Assembly (NCBI GenBank): GCA_024195585.1 | Contig: SWBL01000041.1 | Coordinates: forward strand, 124,001-188,000 | DNA length: 64,000 nucleotides | DNA from: Aureobasidium sp. EXF-3400 | Lineage: Eukaryota; Ascomycota; Dothideomycetes; Dothideales; Saccotheciaceae | Direction: 5' to 3' | Shown: positions 45,784 through 56,146 of the stretch, piece after piece | How positions within the stretch are numbered: position 1 is the first letter of the stretch | Layout: each line of letters begins with the position of its first letter | Position numbers and translations under genes: made by a program | The notes under the pieces: model-generated | Seen by the model: the letters and a program-made list of their open reading frames with translations, nothing else | Told to the model about the DNA's origin: nothing | The model's database searches: none

Positions 45784-47106
45784 ATGAGCGGCCACACCGA
45801 ACACATCAATGGCGACAGAACGGCACTCGACCTGACCGTACTCGGCTTGAACAGCGGAACGAGTATGGACGGTATTGACTGCGCACTCTGCAGATTCCGT
45901 CAAACCAGTCCTGAGGCGCCTATGCACTTCGAGCTGCTCAAGTACGGAGAAATTCCCCTGGAACAGACGATCAAGAAGAGAGTCATGGACATGATCTACC
46001 ACAACCGCACGACACCTGAGGAGCTTTCCGAAGTCAACGTCTTGTTGGGCAACACCTTCGCCGATGCGGTCAAGGAGTTCTGCAAGGAGCAGGATGTTGC
46101 CATCAACAGTATCGATGTGATCGGCTCGCACGGCCAGACCATCTGGTTGCTCAGTATGCCCGAACCAGGCCACACGAAGAGTGCCTTGACCATGGCTGAG
46201 GGAACCTTCATCGCTGCACAAACGGGCATCACTACCGTTACCGACTTCCGTGTCAGTGACCAAGCTGCTGGTCGTCAAGGAGCTCCTCTCATCGCCTTCT
46301 TCGACGCCCTCCTTCTCCACCACCCCAAGAAGCTGCGTGCTTGCCAGAACATTGGCGGTATTGCCAACGTCTGCTTCATCCCACCTGACAATGCCGGAGG
46401 TATTGACAAGTGCTTCGACTTCGACACCGGCCCGGGTAACGTCTTCATCGATGCTGTTGTGCGACACTACACCGGCGGCAAGCAAGAGTACGACAAAGAC
46501 GGTGCCATGGGCAAGCGTGGTACTGTCAACCAAGAGATGGTGGATGAGTTCCTCAAGTTCAAATACTTCAAACTCGATCCTCCAAAGACGACTGGCAGAG
46601 AAGTGTTCAGAGACACCTTGGCCCATGAGATGATCGAGAAGGCAGAGAAGCTGGGTATGTCGCCTGACGACGTTGTGGCTACAGTTACTCGCATCACCGC
46701 TCAAGCCATTGTCGACCACTACCGCCGTTACGCACCTTCACAAGAGATCGATGAGATCTTCATGTGTGGTGGCGGTGCATACAACCCAAACATCACCGAG
46801 TTCATCCAGAAGAACTACCCCAACACCAAGATCTTCATGCTGGATGATGCAGGCGTTCCAGCTGGTGCAAAGGAAGCCATCACTTTTGCATGGCAAGCCA
46901 TGGAAGCTGTCGTCGGTCGCTCGATTCCTGTGCCTGACCGCGTCGAGACAAGGCAGGAGTATGTCCTTGGTAAGGTGAATCCAGGAAAGAATTACAGAAC
47001 AGTCATGAAGCAAGGCATGATGTTCGGCGAGGGCGAGAGATTGCCATCAGTGAAGGAGATGGTCAACTATATCAACGGCAAGGTGTTTGATAACAATTGG
47101 GAATAG
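45784..47106 (+). CDS. Levoglucosan kinase / anhydro-N-acetylmuramic acid kinase family
   Basis: Single exon, 440 aa from the ATG at 45784 (context CAGTCACCATGAGC); an in-frame ATG at 45703 would add 27 residues of poor quality. AnmK-family motifs: [16 protein letters not shown] at 20-35, SHGQTIW, the [16 protein letters not shown] block, NIGGIANV, and [12 protein letters not shown] with the probable catalytic base Asp214. [10 protein letters not shown] and [14 protein letters not shown] follow. Bacterial AnmK opens and phosphorylates 1,6-anhydro-MurNAc. The fungal branch, studied in Lipomyces starkeyi, phosphorylates levoglucosan (1,6-anhydroglucose) to glucose 6-phosphate. Length and motif wording fit the fungal branch better, and fungi have no peptidoglycan of their own. 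It is likely an ancient bacterial transfer. The sugar transporter is divergent to it. Confidence 0.93.
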   Translation: MSGHTEHINGDRTALDLTVLGLNSGTSMDGIDCALCRFRQTSPEAPMHFELLKYGEIPLEQTIKKRVMDMIYHNRTTPEELSEVNVLLGNTFADAVKEFCKEQDVAINSIDVIGSHGQTIWLLSMPEPGHTKSALTMAEGTFIAAQTGITTVTDFRVSDQAAGRQGAPLIAFFDALLLHHPKKLRACQNIGGIANVCFIPPDNAGGIDKCFDFDTGPGNVFIDAVVRHYTGGKQEYDKDGAMGKRGTVNQEMVDEFLKFKYFKLDPPKTTGREVFRDTLAHEMIEKAEKLGMSPDDVVATVTRITAQAIVDHYRRYAPSQEIDEIFMCGGGAYNPNITEFIQKNYPNTKIFMLDDAGVPAGAKEAITFAWQAMEAVVGRSIPVPDRVETRQEYVLGKVNPGKNYRTVMKQGMMFGEGERLPSVKEMVNYINGKVFDNNWE

Positions 47107-47683
47107 GTCATGGCGTCCTCTAGCATTTGGCGGCGTTAATCATATAGAAAGCAATTGATTCTCTTTACAACTTTACTTGAAGAACTGTCACCAGATGGCT
47201 GTTGCATCGGGATGTGTTTTGCAACGATCTTCCGTACTGGGTCGCGGGTTCCAATGACCAGTCGAAACAGGTGGTGTCAATGAAAGGTTGTAGAGTTGGA
47301 AGGGAAGTTTGCAGTGCCCGGGAGAAAGCGGCGTCACAAATTCAGGATGCGGGCAAGAGCGGTCCAGCCTCCCCACCTTCCAAACTTTAACCATCTTCAT
47401 TTAACAAGTCTGAAGCGATGGACTTTCTGGGTTCAGAAAGACCAGCATGTTTCACCTTTTCCTCGGCACGTTCCCGCATGTGAGAAGAACCGTCATCGTC
47501 TGAGATCTGTGTGGGAAACTAGCATCTCACAGTATGGCAGATTGTAGCAAGTACTGCTCAATCGATGCTTTTGGTCCTGTCATTTGCTTAGAAACTCTTT
47601 AGACTGCATGAATCGTGTGTGGTCATCCCATCCTCAACTTCACTCAGAACCAGACTAGGAACCAGCTCGCGCAGCCTTTTCTA
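47107..47683. other. Intergenic, convergent genes
   Basis: A 577-bp region between the kinase 3' end and the leftward F-box gene 3' end. Short frames here look random. No RNA or repeat is seen. Confidence 0.5.
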
Positions 47684-50503
47684 TCACAAGCTAACAGACA
47701 TGCTGCGTTGTCCATCACCCAGATCTCTCCTCACAGGCGTACCAAACCATCGCCTATTCCTCAGCTTATCAGCTCTCCTCTCAGGATGCAGCTCCTCTCT
47801 CGGACCTTTCCATTCCCTCAACTCATCCTTCCCATTAGCATCCTTGCCGATTATAACGTCAAAGTCAAACAAGCCGCCGTATGAGCCAATGCAGAAACTC
47901 GCTCTCACATGCATACCTCCATGTTGAGATTTTGCTTGTTCGCTAATGAAGGGACCCATCAGTGCGACAATCCTTGCGGCCATAACCTTCGGCTCGTATT
48001 TTGTGGCTAGTTCTTCAGCCCAGCCTGTAAGGGGTTCGTTCGATGTTGTGATAAGTGCTGTGGTGGATGAAGAGCGTGTGTTAAGCCAGTACTCGAGAAT
48101 CTCATCATCTCTATGATCATCCTCCCATAGAGTGTGTAGCCAAAGTGATAGGATCAGGTGGCGTAGGTTGTGGAAATGACGAAGTGGTGCGAGCATGTAG
48201 TTGGTAATTGGTGTAGGATTCCAAAGAAGAGGTGCTCCACGGTATCCGCAGAATTTGAGCTCTGTAACTGTGTTTGCGTGATAGGAGGCCAACGTGTACA
48301 AGAATGGTGGACTTGGTGGCCATCCATATTCAGCTTCGAAGGCTTCACTGGCATTTACGGGTTCCGGTGTCATTGTACCAAGTCGAACAATCTCATCCGT
48401 GTCTTCTTCTTCGAGCGAGCCAAAGTCATCGGGATCATTAGGATCTTCGTTGATGCCCAAGGACCCAATATCACGCCCAGCAAAACCCCAAGTATTCCCT
48501 GTGGGAGCGTTTACGCCGATCATTACAAGTCTTTGTAGAGGAGACTGACGCAAAGCTCTGATTATTTCCCGTTTCTCATCGCGCGGTATACCACCTTCCA
48601 TTTTCAGGCAATCAAGATTTTGCATTCGTGCTGCGAACTCAGAGATGAATCGTCTGCGGCTTTGGCGGCGGTTCAAATCGATTGGGTCATCCGAGTCATC
48701 AGTTTTGAATTCACCACTCCGGCTGTAGACGGTATCGACACGAAGATCTTCTAGTGTACGTGCCATCTTAGATATGATGGAGTCGATCCGTGTCTGGAAT
48801 TCCGGCGCTGTGTTCTTCGTGGGTCTGAAGAAACGATCTGCTGGCCAGGCTAAAGATCGAAGCCTTGGATGCGACTCTAACCACGATACGCACATGTCCG
48901 TATCGAATGTAGAACCGGAGTTCAATCCGCAAGCATCCAGAAGATAGACATCTTGTGGCAACTCTGCTTCTGCAATCACCGCATTTCGGAACTGGAAAGC
49001 TCGAAGATGAGGGAAGTGTAGCTTGAACATCCTTTTGAACATGCTTTCTAGACTTGTTTTAGACTCTGAAGAAGCGCGTTGGTCTGTTCTTCTGAAGAGC
49101 ACCCAGTCCAGGTTGAGGGAGATGAGAGAGGCTGTAGAACACTCTAGTATGTGCATAAACGTGGGAAATGGATCGGTGTCAGACAAGGCAAAGTCTGGAT
49201 GGTTGTGATCGAGAAGCTGTTTCACACCACTCACGACAGACCGGTCTTCGTCGGATAGTTCTTGTTGTATCGAAGAAATCAGTCCGCCAACATCAGGTAG
49301 TCTGCTGTATATCTTCTCGTCAAAGTTATGAGCATCCCTGAAAGAGAGCTCGAATCGTTTCCTAGCTGCATCGATGTCGGCCTTGACTTGAGACTCTTCT
49401 GCTTGGGAATTGTGAACTATGATCAAGTTCCTGATGAGTGCCTCTTGGTGTCGAAAGAGTTCAGTGGAAGTTTTGATGACGCCACCTCGACCATCCTGCC
49501 TGACTTCAAAGGCTCTGTCGCTTCGCCAGTCCGGAAAGGGACCTCGAGTGTAGACTTCTTGCGAGTCATGTCTGCCAGCGTTGGCAAGTAGTGGCAGTCG
49601 ACGCAAACGAAGACTCTCTAGTCCTGCGAGATCGAACTTTTGAAGTAGTCTTTGGGAGATGCCAGCGAGGCTGCAATTCTCGAGCCAAAGATGCCGTACG
49701 GTAGAGCCTTGAGGTTTACCTAATAGTCCAACCAATAGACCACGAGTGAGATTCCAGTGACCAAAGATGATTCGTAGTGTATGTATGCTCGAGAGATTCT
49801 GGCAAGCCATATGCAGCAGGCGGAGGGTTCTCGGATCATGAGAGAGTGTCCTGCCTTGGAAATTGATCCTCGGTAGTTCGTAGAAGATTGCTGGCGGTGG
49901 CAGATGGCATCGATGTGTTAGTGTGTGAACATGTGAGGCGATCCATGGATTGCTGGCCAAGACAAGGAGTTTGCAAATGATAGGTGTGTCGTCATGTTCA
50001 TCGCTCATATCAGGAGTCTGGGGATCTGTTGTACGACAGTCCACAAGCTCGACATCCTGCCACAGTAATGGAGTTGCCTTGTCGTACGACCAGTGACACA
50101 GGCGGGCAAAGTTGGCCAAGCTGGAATCATCAAGGTAACGAAGAGTTTCTTGTAGAATCTCTTCGGGAAGTTTACCGAGCAGATTTGGTACTTCAGTCAT
50201 AATCTCGTTCTCTTCCCCTGAAGGATGTGATTCCACGTCTTGTAGTTTCGTTATGGTCATGTTGTCTGTTGACACAGTTCGACGGCGGTGGTGTGGTATA
50301 GCGGAAGCGGCGCTTCGGCTCGAGTTACGAGATGACGTACCGTTCAGGTACCAGACTGCGGTGAGAGCCAGGAAGAGTGTGATGGACAGTTCCAGATACA
50401 GCGATCCGTCAGTCGTTATCATCTTGATTACATGATCATTCTTCATTGAAAAGACAATGGCAAGAACAAGGACGACGACGGATGTTTGTCCCGAGTGCCT
50501 CAT
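47684..50503 (-). CDS. Membrane-anchored F-box protein
   Basis: Single exon, 939 aa. The N-terminus has two hydrophobic stretches: VVVLVLAIVFSM (about 9-20) and LYLELSITLFLALTAVWYL (about 35-53). An F-box-like motif KLPEEILQETLRYLDDSSLANFARL follows at about 111-135. The remaining 800 residues show scattered leucine-rich segments (LESLRLRRLPLLA, LRHLILSLWLHTLW) like a degenerate LRR substrate-binding part. F-box proteins normally pair with Skp1 in SCF ligases; a membrane anchor would place this one at ER, vacuole or plasma membrane. If translation instead started at Met82 (MTITKLQDV), the anchor would be lost, so the start matters for location. It is divergent from CMS1 with only 151 bp between the starts. 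Confidence 0.85.
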   Translation of the reverse strand: MRHSGQTSVVVLVLAIVFSMKNDHVIKMITTDGSLYLELSITLFLALTAVWYLNGTSSRNSSRSAASAIPHHRRRTVSTDNMTITKLQDVESHPSGEENEIMTEVPNLLGKLPEEILQETLRYLDDSSLANFARLCHWSYDKATPLLWQDVELVDCRTTDPQTPDMSDEHDDTPIICKLLVLASNPWIASHVHTLTHRCHLPPPAIFYELPRINFQGRTLSHDPRTLRLLHMACQNLSSIHTLRIIFGHWNLTRGLLVGLLGKPQGSTVRHLWLENCSLAGISQRLLQKFDLAGLESLRLRRLPLLANAGRHDSQEVYTRGPFPDWRSDRAFEVRQDGRGGVIKTSTELFRHQEALIRNLIIVHNSQAEESQVKADIDAARKRFELSFRDAHNFDEKIYSRLPDVGGLISSIQQELSDEDRSVVSGVKQLLDHNHPDFALSDTDPFPTFMHILECSTASLISLNLDWVLFRRTDQRASSESKTSLESMFKRMFKLHFPHLRAFQFRNAVIAEAELPQDVYLLDACGLNSGSTFDTDMCVSWLESHPRLRSLAWPADRFFRPTKNTAPEFQTRIDSIISKMARTLEDLRVDTVYSRSGEFKTDDSDDPIDLNRRQSRRRFISEFAARMQNLDCLKMEGGIPRDEKREIIRALRQSPLQRLVMIGVNAPTGNTWGFAGRDIGSLGINEDPNDPDDFGSLEEEDTDEIVRLGTMTPEPVNASEAFEAEYGWPPSPPFLYTLASYHANTVTELKFCGYRGAPLLWNPTPITNYMLAPLRHFHNLRHLILSLWLHTLWEDDHRDDEILEYWLNTRSSSTTALITTSNEPLTGWAEELATKYEPKVMAARIVALMGPFISEQAKSQHGGMHVRASFCIGSYGGLFDFDVIIGKDANGKDELREWKGPREELHPERRADKLRNRRWFGTPVRRDLGDGQRSMSVSL

Positions 50504-50654
50504 GTGATGGTTGGCTGTCGCGTTGAGCTGCCCGAGGGATTCGGATTTAAGTCTTATCGATACGAGGAAAGTTTTCGGACTTGGTCTTTGAACTCGTTAT
50601 TTAATACAAGAGTGCATCCTTGCAACAAACTCAACCCCTCGACTAGCCGCCAAA
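50504..50654. promoter_or_regulatory. Short divergent F-box/CMS1 promoter
   Basis: Only 151 bp separate the two start codons, so both genes probably share one nucleosome-free region. No named motif is recognised. Confidence 0.5.
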
Positions 50655-51642
50655 ATGTCAGACACAGAAGAAGGAGGAGCTGGAATTCCTTTGATGGAGC
50701 CTTTGTCGCCGTCAACGTCCCCAGAGCCCCAGACTCGTCCCTCAGGATCCAAGCGAAAGCGTGAAGATGGAGAAGAAGACGAAGCACCCGCTACACAAAC
50801 CAAGGCCGCAAAGCGCAAGAAGGCAAAGAACGCAAAGAAATCAAAGCAGCCCAAGGATATTGAGGAGGATGCTCTGGATCTGGAAGCCGGTGTCAACCAT
50901 GCCATTGCCCACATGGACAGCCAGTTGCTTGCCGATCACGTCGCCCAGCGCACCAAGCGCTTCCACACCGAGTTGAGCGACATGGAGTTGGAGGACATGC
51001 ACATACCATGTACGTCCACCTCGTGCGACACCAATACTCTGAACTAACTGAAGACCAGCACACGCCATTGTTGACACGACATCTTGGGACAAGCCACGCA
51101 ACTTGGAGAACCTACCCGCCTTCATCGAGCAATTCAAAGACGAAAGAAGAAGCGACAAACCAGGAAAGACTCTTTCAGACGCCGTCAAGCAAAAATCCAC
51201 ACCACACACAATCGTCATTGCTGCCTCTGGAATAAAAGCTGCAGACTTGACGAGAGCTCTTCGCAAGTTCCAGACCAAGGATTCGTTGATCGCAAAGTTG
51301 TTCGCCAAGCACATCAAACTGCAAGAGGCTATCAAGATGGTGAAGGAGTCCAAGATCGGTATGGGTGTAGGTACACCTCAGAGACTGATTGATTTGTTTG
51401 ATGATGGTAAGTTTGATAACGTCCTAATGCTTGAAGCAATCGCTGACACTTGCAAAGGTGCTCTCTCGGCAGGTAGACTCGAGAGAATCATCATTGATGC
51501 ATCGCACATCGATTCGAAGAAGCGTGGAATTCTTGACATGAAAGAGGTTGAAAGCCCCCTGATCAAGCTGTTGACCAGACCCAGCTTCAAAGAAAAGTAC
51601 AACGAAGACAAGATGAAGAAGATCGAGCTCATCTTCTACTAA
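50655..51642 (+). CDS. CMS1: Cms1-like ribosome biogenesis protein
   Basis: Three exons: 50655-51009, 51059-51406 and 51458-51642; introns of 49 and 51 bp; 295 aa. The N-terminal third is acidic then Lys-rich (KRKREDGEEDEAP, AAKRKKAKNAKKSKQ), a likely nuclear/nucleolar signal. The C-terminal two thirds match the Cms1 family, a degenerate helicase-like fold: LENLPAFIEQF, HTIVIAASGIKAADLTRALRKF, VGTPQRLIDLFDDG, RLERIIIDASHIDSKKRGILD. Yeast Cms1 is part of the 90S pre-ribosome (small-subunit processome). No Walker A motif is seen, as expected for the family. Confidence 0.93.
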
Positions 51643-52109
51643 AAACAAAAGAAGCTTCTGTTTGGCATGTTTAGCAACTCTGTTCATACTGTTTTTGATA
51701 CCCAATTCACTGTCTCATACAACAAATTGCGCTATGAATTTGACATGTTTCTTGTACGTTATTCGCATGTATGTCACCACATTCGGTCCAAAAAGACTGC
51801 AAGGTTGAATCATATGTCCTTCTCCATGCGGAGCGGGTTTTGAACATTTATATGTTGCCTCAGGCAAATACTCTAAGGGCTCGGAATGCCGTAGCCTCGT
51901 AAAAAAAAAAGTGGTAATGCTATCTGTTGCATTATCTCCAGAACAGTTCGATTCGCTCCTTGAAAACGCCGTATCCCATCCGTGGCCTTCTTTTTGGTAT
52001 CTCGATCCGTGTCCAAGTGAGGGGATGCGCATTGTTCTAACAAGCTCGATGGTAGCGGATAGAGGTCGCATTGTATAATCGTCGCATCTTGAATTCCATA
52101 CAAAGTCGC
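51643..52109. other. Intergenic, convergent genes
   Basis: A 467-bp region between the 3' ends of CMS1 and SMD2. It has a run of ten A residues (51901-51910) and no recognised gene. Confidence 0.5.
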
Positions 52110-52630
52110 TCAAGTGAGGATGACCATGATGACAGAGTCGCCTCTCAGGAACCTGCAAATATAGCACGTCAGCTTAAACACGTAATTCCAGACCAGCATG
52201 GCTACGCACATCTTGCTGATGAAACGGTCCTTGTTGACACCTCTGCCCTTCTTTCCTTGGCTGTTTCTTGGGAACTCAGTCCACATCTCCTTGACATTCT
52301 CAAGGACCATGTTGCAATGTCTATCGAATGCTTTTACGCGAGCAAGGAGTTTGCGGTTGTTGCGACACGAGATGACGACCTGGTTGTGGTTGCGGACAGC
52401 AGTCTGAAGGATAGAGAGGGGACCAGCAGTGAATTCGTGCTCTTCGACGCGAGCGATTTCATACTCGCTATGCAACGGTTAGTCGATGCGATGGAAAAGG
52501 AATCGAGGTGGGAATTACGTGAGCTCGCTGCGCGGCTTCTGCAGAAGGTCGCTGTGAAGAGATTAGTCGATGCACGCAGTGCGCGTATAGACAGCATTTT
52601 CACGCACGTAATTTTTGTTGAGTCGGACAT
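52110..52630 (-). CDS. SMD2: Small nuclear ribonucleoprotein Sm D2
   Basis: Four exons: 52630-52608 (23 nt), 52551-52519 (33 nt), 52467-52210 (258 nt) and 52152-52110 (43 nt); introns of 56, 51 and 57 bp, all phase 2; 118 aa. Joining gives [36 protein letters not shown], the expected SmD2 N-terminus. The Sm1 motif is [23 protein letters not shown], and the Sm2 motif is [12 protein letters not shown], assembled only after the last splice. SmD2 is part of the heptameric Sm ring on U1, U2, U4 and U5 snRNAs and is needed for splicing. Two micro-exons make it easy to miss in automated calls; a 227-codon antisense frame across the locus is a shadow. Confidence 0.95.
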
Positions 52631-52864
52631 GGTTGTGTGTGAGTTTGAAAGGGTGATTGGAGTTGCGATACTTCTGGTGATGTCTCTGGTCGCAGCGAGG
52701 CAGGTACGGGTTGCGGCGAGCTTGAAGGCCGATCTTGGCGCTTTCGGACAGTGACGATTGGTGTTGGTCGCCGCTGCGACTCTCCAACATCCACAAGCTC
52801 TCTCGTTCCGATTCACTTTCATCATCCGACTCTTCCTTTTACACCGCACACACAATCACCCATC
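52631..52864. promoter_or_regulatory. Divergent SMD2/RPN5 promoter
   Basis: A 234-bp interval between the start codons of two essential housekeeping genes, with a pyrimidine-rich stretch just before the RPN5 ATG. No specific motif is named. Confidence 0.5.
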
Positions 52865-54501
52865 ATGTCTGAAGGTCGCCTGAAAGCAGACAGAGACTAC
52901 ACCAACGAGGTCGACAAAGCCATTCCCGAAGCTCAGGATCTGGCAAAGGTAGCTCTGTCGTGTGTCCGGTGCACTGCGCAGTCTAGCTGACTTTACTTTA
53001 GAGTAATGTGCAAGGTGCTATCGAGAAGCTCCTCGCCCTCGAGAAGCAAACCAGACAAGTGCGCTTCATCCATCAACCGCCGCATCGAACCGAAACACTA
53101 ACAACATTCAGGCGTCGGACCTCCCTTCCACATCCAGACTCGTTGTCGCCATCGTCACGATATGTAAAGAAGCAAAAGACTGGCCGCTACTGAACGAGCA
53201 AATCCAGCTTCTGTCCAAGAAGCATGGCCAGCTCAAACAGGCCATCACCAAGATGGTCCAGGTTTCCATGGATTTCATCGACGACACCCCCAACCTCGAG
53301 ACCAAGCTGTCCCTGATCGAGACACTTCGTACCGTTACCGAAGGAAAGATCTTTGTCGAAGTGGAGAGAGCCAGAGTCACACGCATTCTGTCAAACATCA
53401 AGAAGAGCCAGGGAGACATCACTGCCGCCACCGACATTCTGTGCGAGTTGCAGGTCGAGACATTTGGTTCTATGACACGTCGCGAGAAGACGGAATTTAT
53501 TCTGGAGCAAGTTGCACTCTGTATCGAGAAGGGCGACTGGACACAAGCCAGCATTCTGAGCCGCAAGATCAGCACTCGCTACTTTGCTCGCAAACCTAAG
53601 AAGACCGCCGAGCAGTTGGAGAAGGAGCGTAAGGAGCGCGAAGAGCAGGAAAAGAAGCGTGGCCCCGACGACGCCCCGGTCGAGCCCGAAGACGATGTCA
53701 CAGACCTGAAGCTGCGATTCTACGAGCAGCAAATCACCCTAGCCAAGCATGACGACAAGTACCTCGATGCCTGCAAGCACTACCGTCAAGTTCTCGACAC
53801 CGAGGCCGTTGAGAACAACCCCGAGCAACTACGAGCTGTAAGCATATCCTCTCTGAAATCCACTATCGGTTGCGGCCACTAACATTGTTCAGGCTCTGCA
53901 ACGCATCATCTACTTCATCATCCTCGCTCCTTACGACAACGAGCAATCAGACCTTCTTCACAGAATCCACCGCGACTCTCGCAACTCCCAAATCTCACAT
54001 GATGCCGCCCTCCTCAACCTCTTCACCGTTCCTGAACTTATGCGTTGGCCTGCCGTTGCCGAAAACTACGGTCCCCATCTTTGCGAGACCGACATCTTCG
54101 ATGCTACCGAGAACACTGCCGACCCCAAGGCCCACAAACGCTGGCAAGATCTGCGCAAGCGTGTCATTGAGCACAACGTCAGAGTTATCGCCAAGTACTA
54201 CACCAGAGTCCACTTCAAGCGTCTGACAGAACTGCTCGACCTTAGTGAGGAAGAGACGGAGAAGTACATCAGTGATCTCGTCGTGAGCAAGACCATCTAC
54301 GCCAAGATCGACCGTCCTGCCAGACTTGTCAGCTTTGAGAAGAGACGGGATGCTGATGAGGTTCTCAACGAGTGGTCAGGCAACATGAAGAGTCTACTCG
54401 GTCACCTCGAGAGAATCGATCATCTTATCACCAAGGAGGAAATGATGGCCAGAATCCAGCCCACCAACAAGGGCGAGAAGGCACCGACCAAGGTTCGGTA
54501 A
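52865..54501 (+). CDS. RPN5: 26S proteasome regulatory subunit Rpn5
   Basis: Four exons: 52865-52948, 53002-53058, 53112-53837 and 53893-54501; introns of 53, 53 and 55 bp; all phase 0; 491 aa. It matches Rpn5 through most of its length: SNVQGAIEKLLALEKQTRQ, ASDLPSTSRLVVAIVTICKEAKDWPLLNEQI, FHRIHRD-type helices, LLNLFTVPELMRWP, and the PCI domain with HFKRLTELLDLSEEETEKYISDLVVSKTIYAKIDRPARLVSF. Rpn5 is a scaffold of the proteasome lid and also helps recycle the COP9 signalosome in some fungi. A Lys/Glu-rich insert (KKTAEQLEKERKEREEQEK) sits mid-protein. Confidence 0.95.
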
Positions 54502-54590
54502 GCCTAGAAAACCGGCTATGTACTAGTATAATCTTCTCTATAGACCCACGAAATGCACCATGAACCATGAGCCTCTACTTTCTATGTCTA

Positions 54591-55580
54591 TCAGAATGGC
54601 ATGTCCATATCTTCGGCCTTGTCTTCCTTCTTGTTTTCTAGTAAATCCTCTGGTGGACCGCCAACAACTTCCCGGATGAAGGCAACCAGCGCTGCAACAT
54701 ACTGTTTCTGGCTGCTGGGCAAGAAGTGACCGCCAGGGTGGTATACCAGTCTAGCAACACCGCCTTCGACACCTCTGCCTGTAACACAAGCATCTACCAG
54801 ACGCAGACTCCTCGACTCTTCGACGACGGTATCAACACTGCCGATAAAGTGCAGCATGGGCGTCTTGATCTTTGGCTCATAGAAAGCAGTGTACAACTCA
54901 TTCGGGGCACCAAAGCCACTGTAGCTCACAGCAAACTTCAGCGGCTCTTGGATGACATCTGTCACGTATCCTGTGTCGCTCTCAAAGCTCTCGGGGTACC
55001 GTATACCACCGTGTGGCTGTTGCTTCTCAAATGCTTCTCTTCTTCCGGCTTCCAACAACGAGGCGAGCATGCCAGCTGCAGCACCACCTTGACTGAAGCC
55101 AATTGCGCCGTCGAAAGGTCCTTGCTCTTTTATCACGGAAGCGATCCGCTCGAATCCTTGCTCAAGGCCTTCGTAGCGGAAGGGCTCGCCGTCGCCCTTT
55201 CTCCTCCACCAAGCATAGGCCTCTGGTTCTTCATTGTCGCCTTTTGCGCCATCCACGTCGTAGCCGGGTATATCGTTGACAGACAGCTTTAGAGGCGCAG
55301 TTGGGTACACGAGTTCCACGCCTCCTGGGAATGAAGGTAGATATCCAGGTTTGGGAGCCGCGGGAAATGCTTTGTCCAAGTTCTTCTCCAGAGCACGGGT
55401 TTTTGCGTGGAAGAGGGGCCCGTTCTGGGTGTAGCCGTGGATCATAAGGATCTTGAGTTTGCGTTGGGAGGAGTCGGAAGACATTGTGGGGGTGTCGGAG
55501 AGAATGGAGAGGTTACGGGCGGGCTGTTTGAGGTGAGAGGCAGTGATCTGGGTTCTTCGCAGAGCTGAGGACGATATCAT
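54591..55580 (-). CDS. FSH1-family serine hydrolase
   Basis: Single exon, 329 aa. It is an alpha/beta hydrolase of the Fsh1/OVCA2 type: KILMIHGYTQNGPLFHAKTRALEKNL near the start, nucleophile Ser163 in GFSQGG, Asp250 in IGSVDTVV and His285 in PGGHFLP complete the triad. Natural substrates of yeast Fsh1-3 are little known (ester or lipid hydrolysis). The first 32 residues (MISSSALRRTQITASHLKQPARNLSIL) are basic and hydroxylated like a mitochondrial presequence; starting at Met33 (MSSDSSQRKLKIL) would give a cytosolic form, so dual location is possible. It ends 90 bp from the RPN5 stop, tail to tail. Confidence 0.92.
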   Translation of the reverse strand: MISSSALRRTQITASHLKQPARNLSILSDTPTMSSDSSQRKLKILMIHGYTQNGPLFHAKTRALEKNLDKAFPAAPKPGYLPSFPGGVELVYPTAPLKLSVNDIPGYDVDGAKGDNEEPEAYAWWRRKGDGEPFRYEGLEQGFERIASVIKEQGPFDGAIGFSQGGAAAGMLASLLEAGRREAFEKQQPHGGIRYPESFESDTGYVTDVIQEPLKFAVSYSGFGAPNELYTAFYEPKIKTPMLHFIGSVDTVVEESRSLRLVDACVTGRGVEGGVARLVYHPGGHFLPSSQKQYVAALVAFIREVVGGPPEDLLENKKEDKAEDMDMPF

Positions 55581-55798
55581 GGTTGTTCACGGTGGATGGA
55601 TTGAGATACGGAGACACTGGCCGTGCGCATATCATTGATGAGAACTTATCGCCGTAAAGTCCGACTGATCTCTGAAGAGCCGTCTATGACATATGCGGCT
55701 CATGAAGATGGGTGTCTCAGAAGATACAACTTTACGTCCAGATTGAAGAAACATCCTTCCAAACCATTCAAAACGATTATACCACTAGACCACACAAC

Positions 55799-56146
55799 AT
55801 GCTGATACCCAAGCAAATGGCACTTCGCATTGGACGCACCACTATCAGTCGTGACATCTCAACCAGCTCCATACGAACGGCAGCTACCAAAAGAAGAGCG
55901 CAGCAAGACGATATCCACAGACCATCGCTCTCGGGCTCCTCAGTCGGCCATCTGTTCTCTGAAATCAACGCTATGCGACCCGGCATGGAGAACCTCCGAG
56001 TTCGATCGGACGGCATGTCAGAAGACCAACGAACCTATGCTCGGAGAACTGCTACGTGGTTGATGGGAGTTCCTGTCTTTCTGGGCACATTGATTGTAGG
56101 CGGGAACTGGCTTCTGAAAGACAGAGAAGACGGATCTGGATCGTGA
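55799..56146 (+). CDS. Small putative mitochondrial membrane protein
   Basis: Single exon, 115 aa from the ATG at 55799, or 108 aa from 55820. The N-terminus (MALRIGRTTISRDISTSSIRTAATKRR) is rich in Arg/Ser/Thr without acidic residues, as in a matrix-targeting presequence. Near the end, ATWLMGVPVFLGTLIVGGNWLL forms one probable transmembrane helix, preceded by RTYARR. This layout fits a single-pass inner-membrane protein such as a respiratory assembly factor or accessory subunit, but I do not recognise the family. It is divergent from the FSH1-type gene (218 bp between starts). Confidence 0.6.
   Translation: MLIPKQMALRIGRTTISRDISTSSIRTAATKRRAQQDDIHRPSLSGSSVGHLFSEINAMRPGMENLRVRSDGMSEDQRTYARRTATWLMGVPVFLGTLIVGGNWLLKDREDGSGS

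Noticed and set aside
45760..46719. 319-codon frame antisense to the AnmK/levoglucosan-type kinase
   Set aside because: A shadow of a strongly coding gene on the other strand, with no recognisable domain.
52071..52754. 227-codon plus-strand frame over the SmD2 locus
   Set aside because: The minus strand encodes SmD2 with correct splice signals; this frame crosses exons and introns and has no family match.
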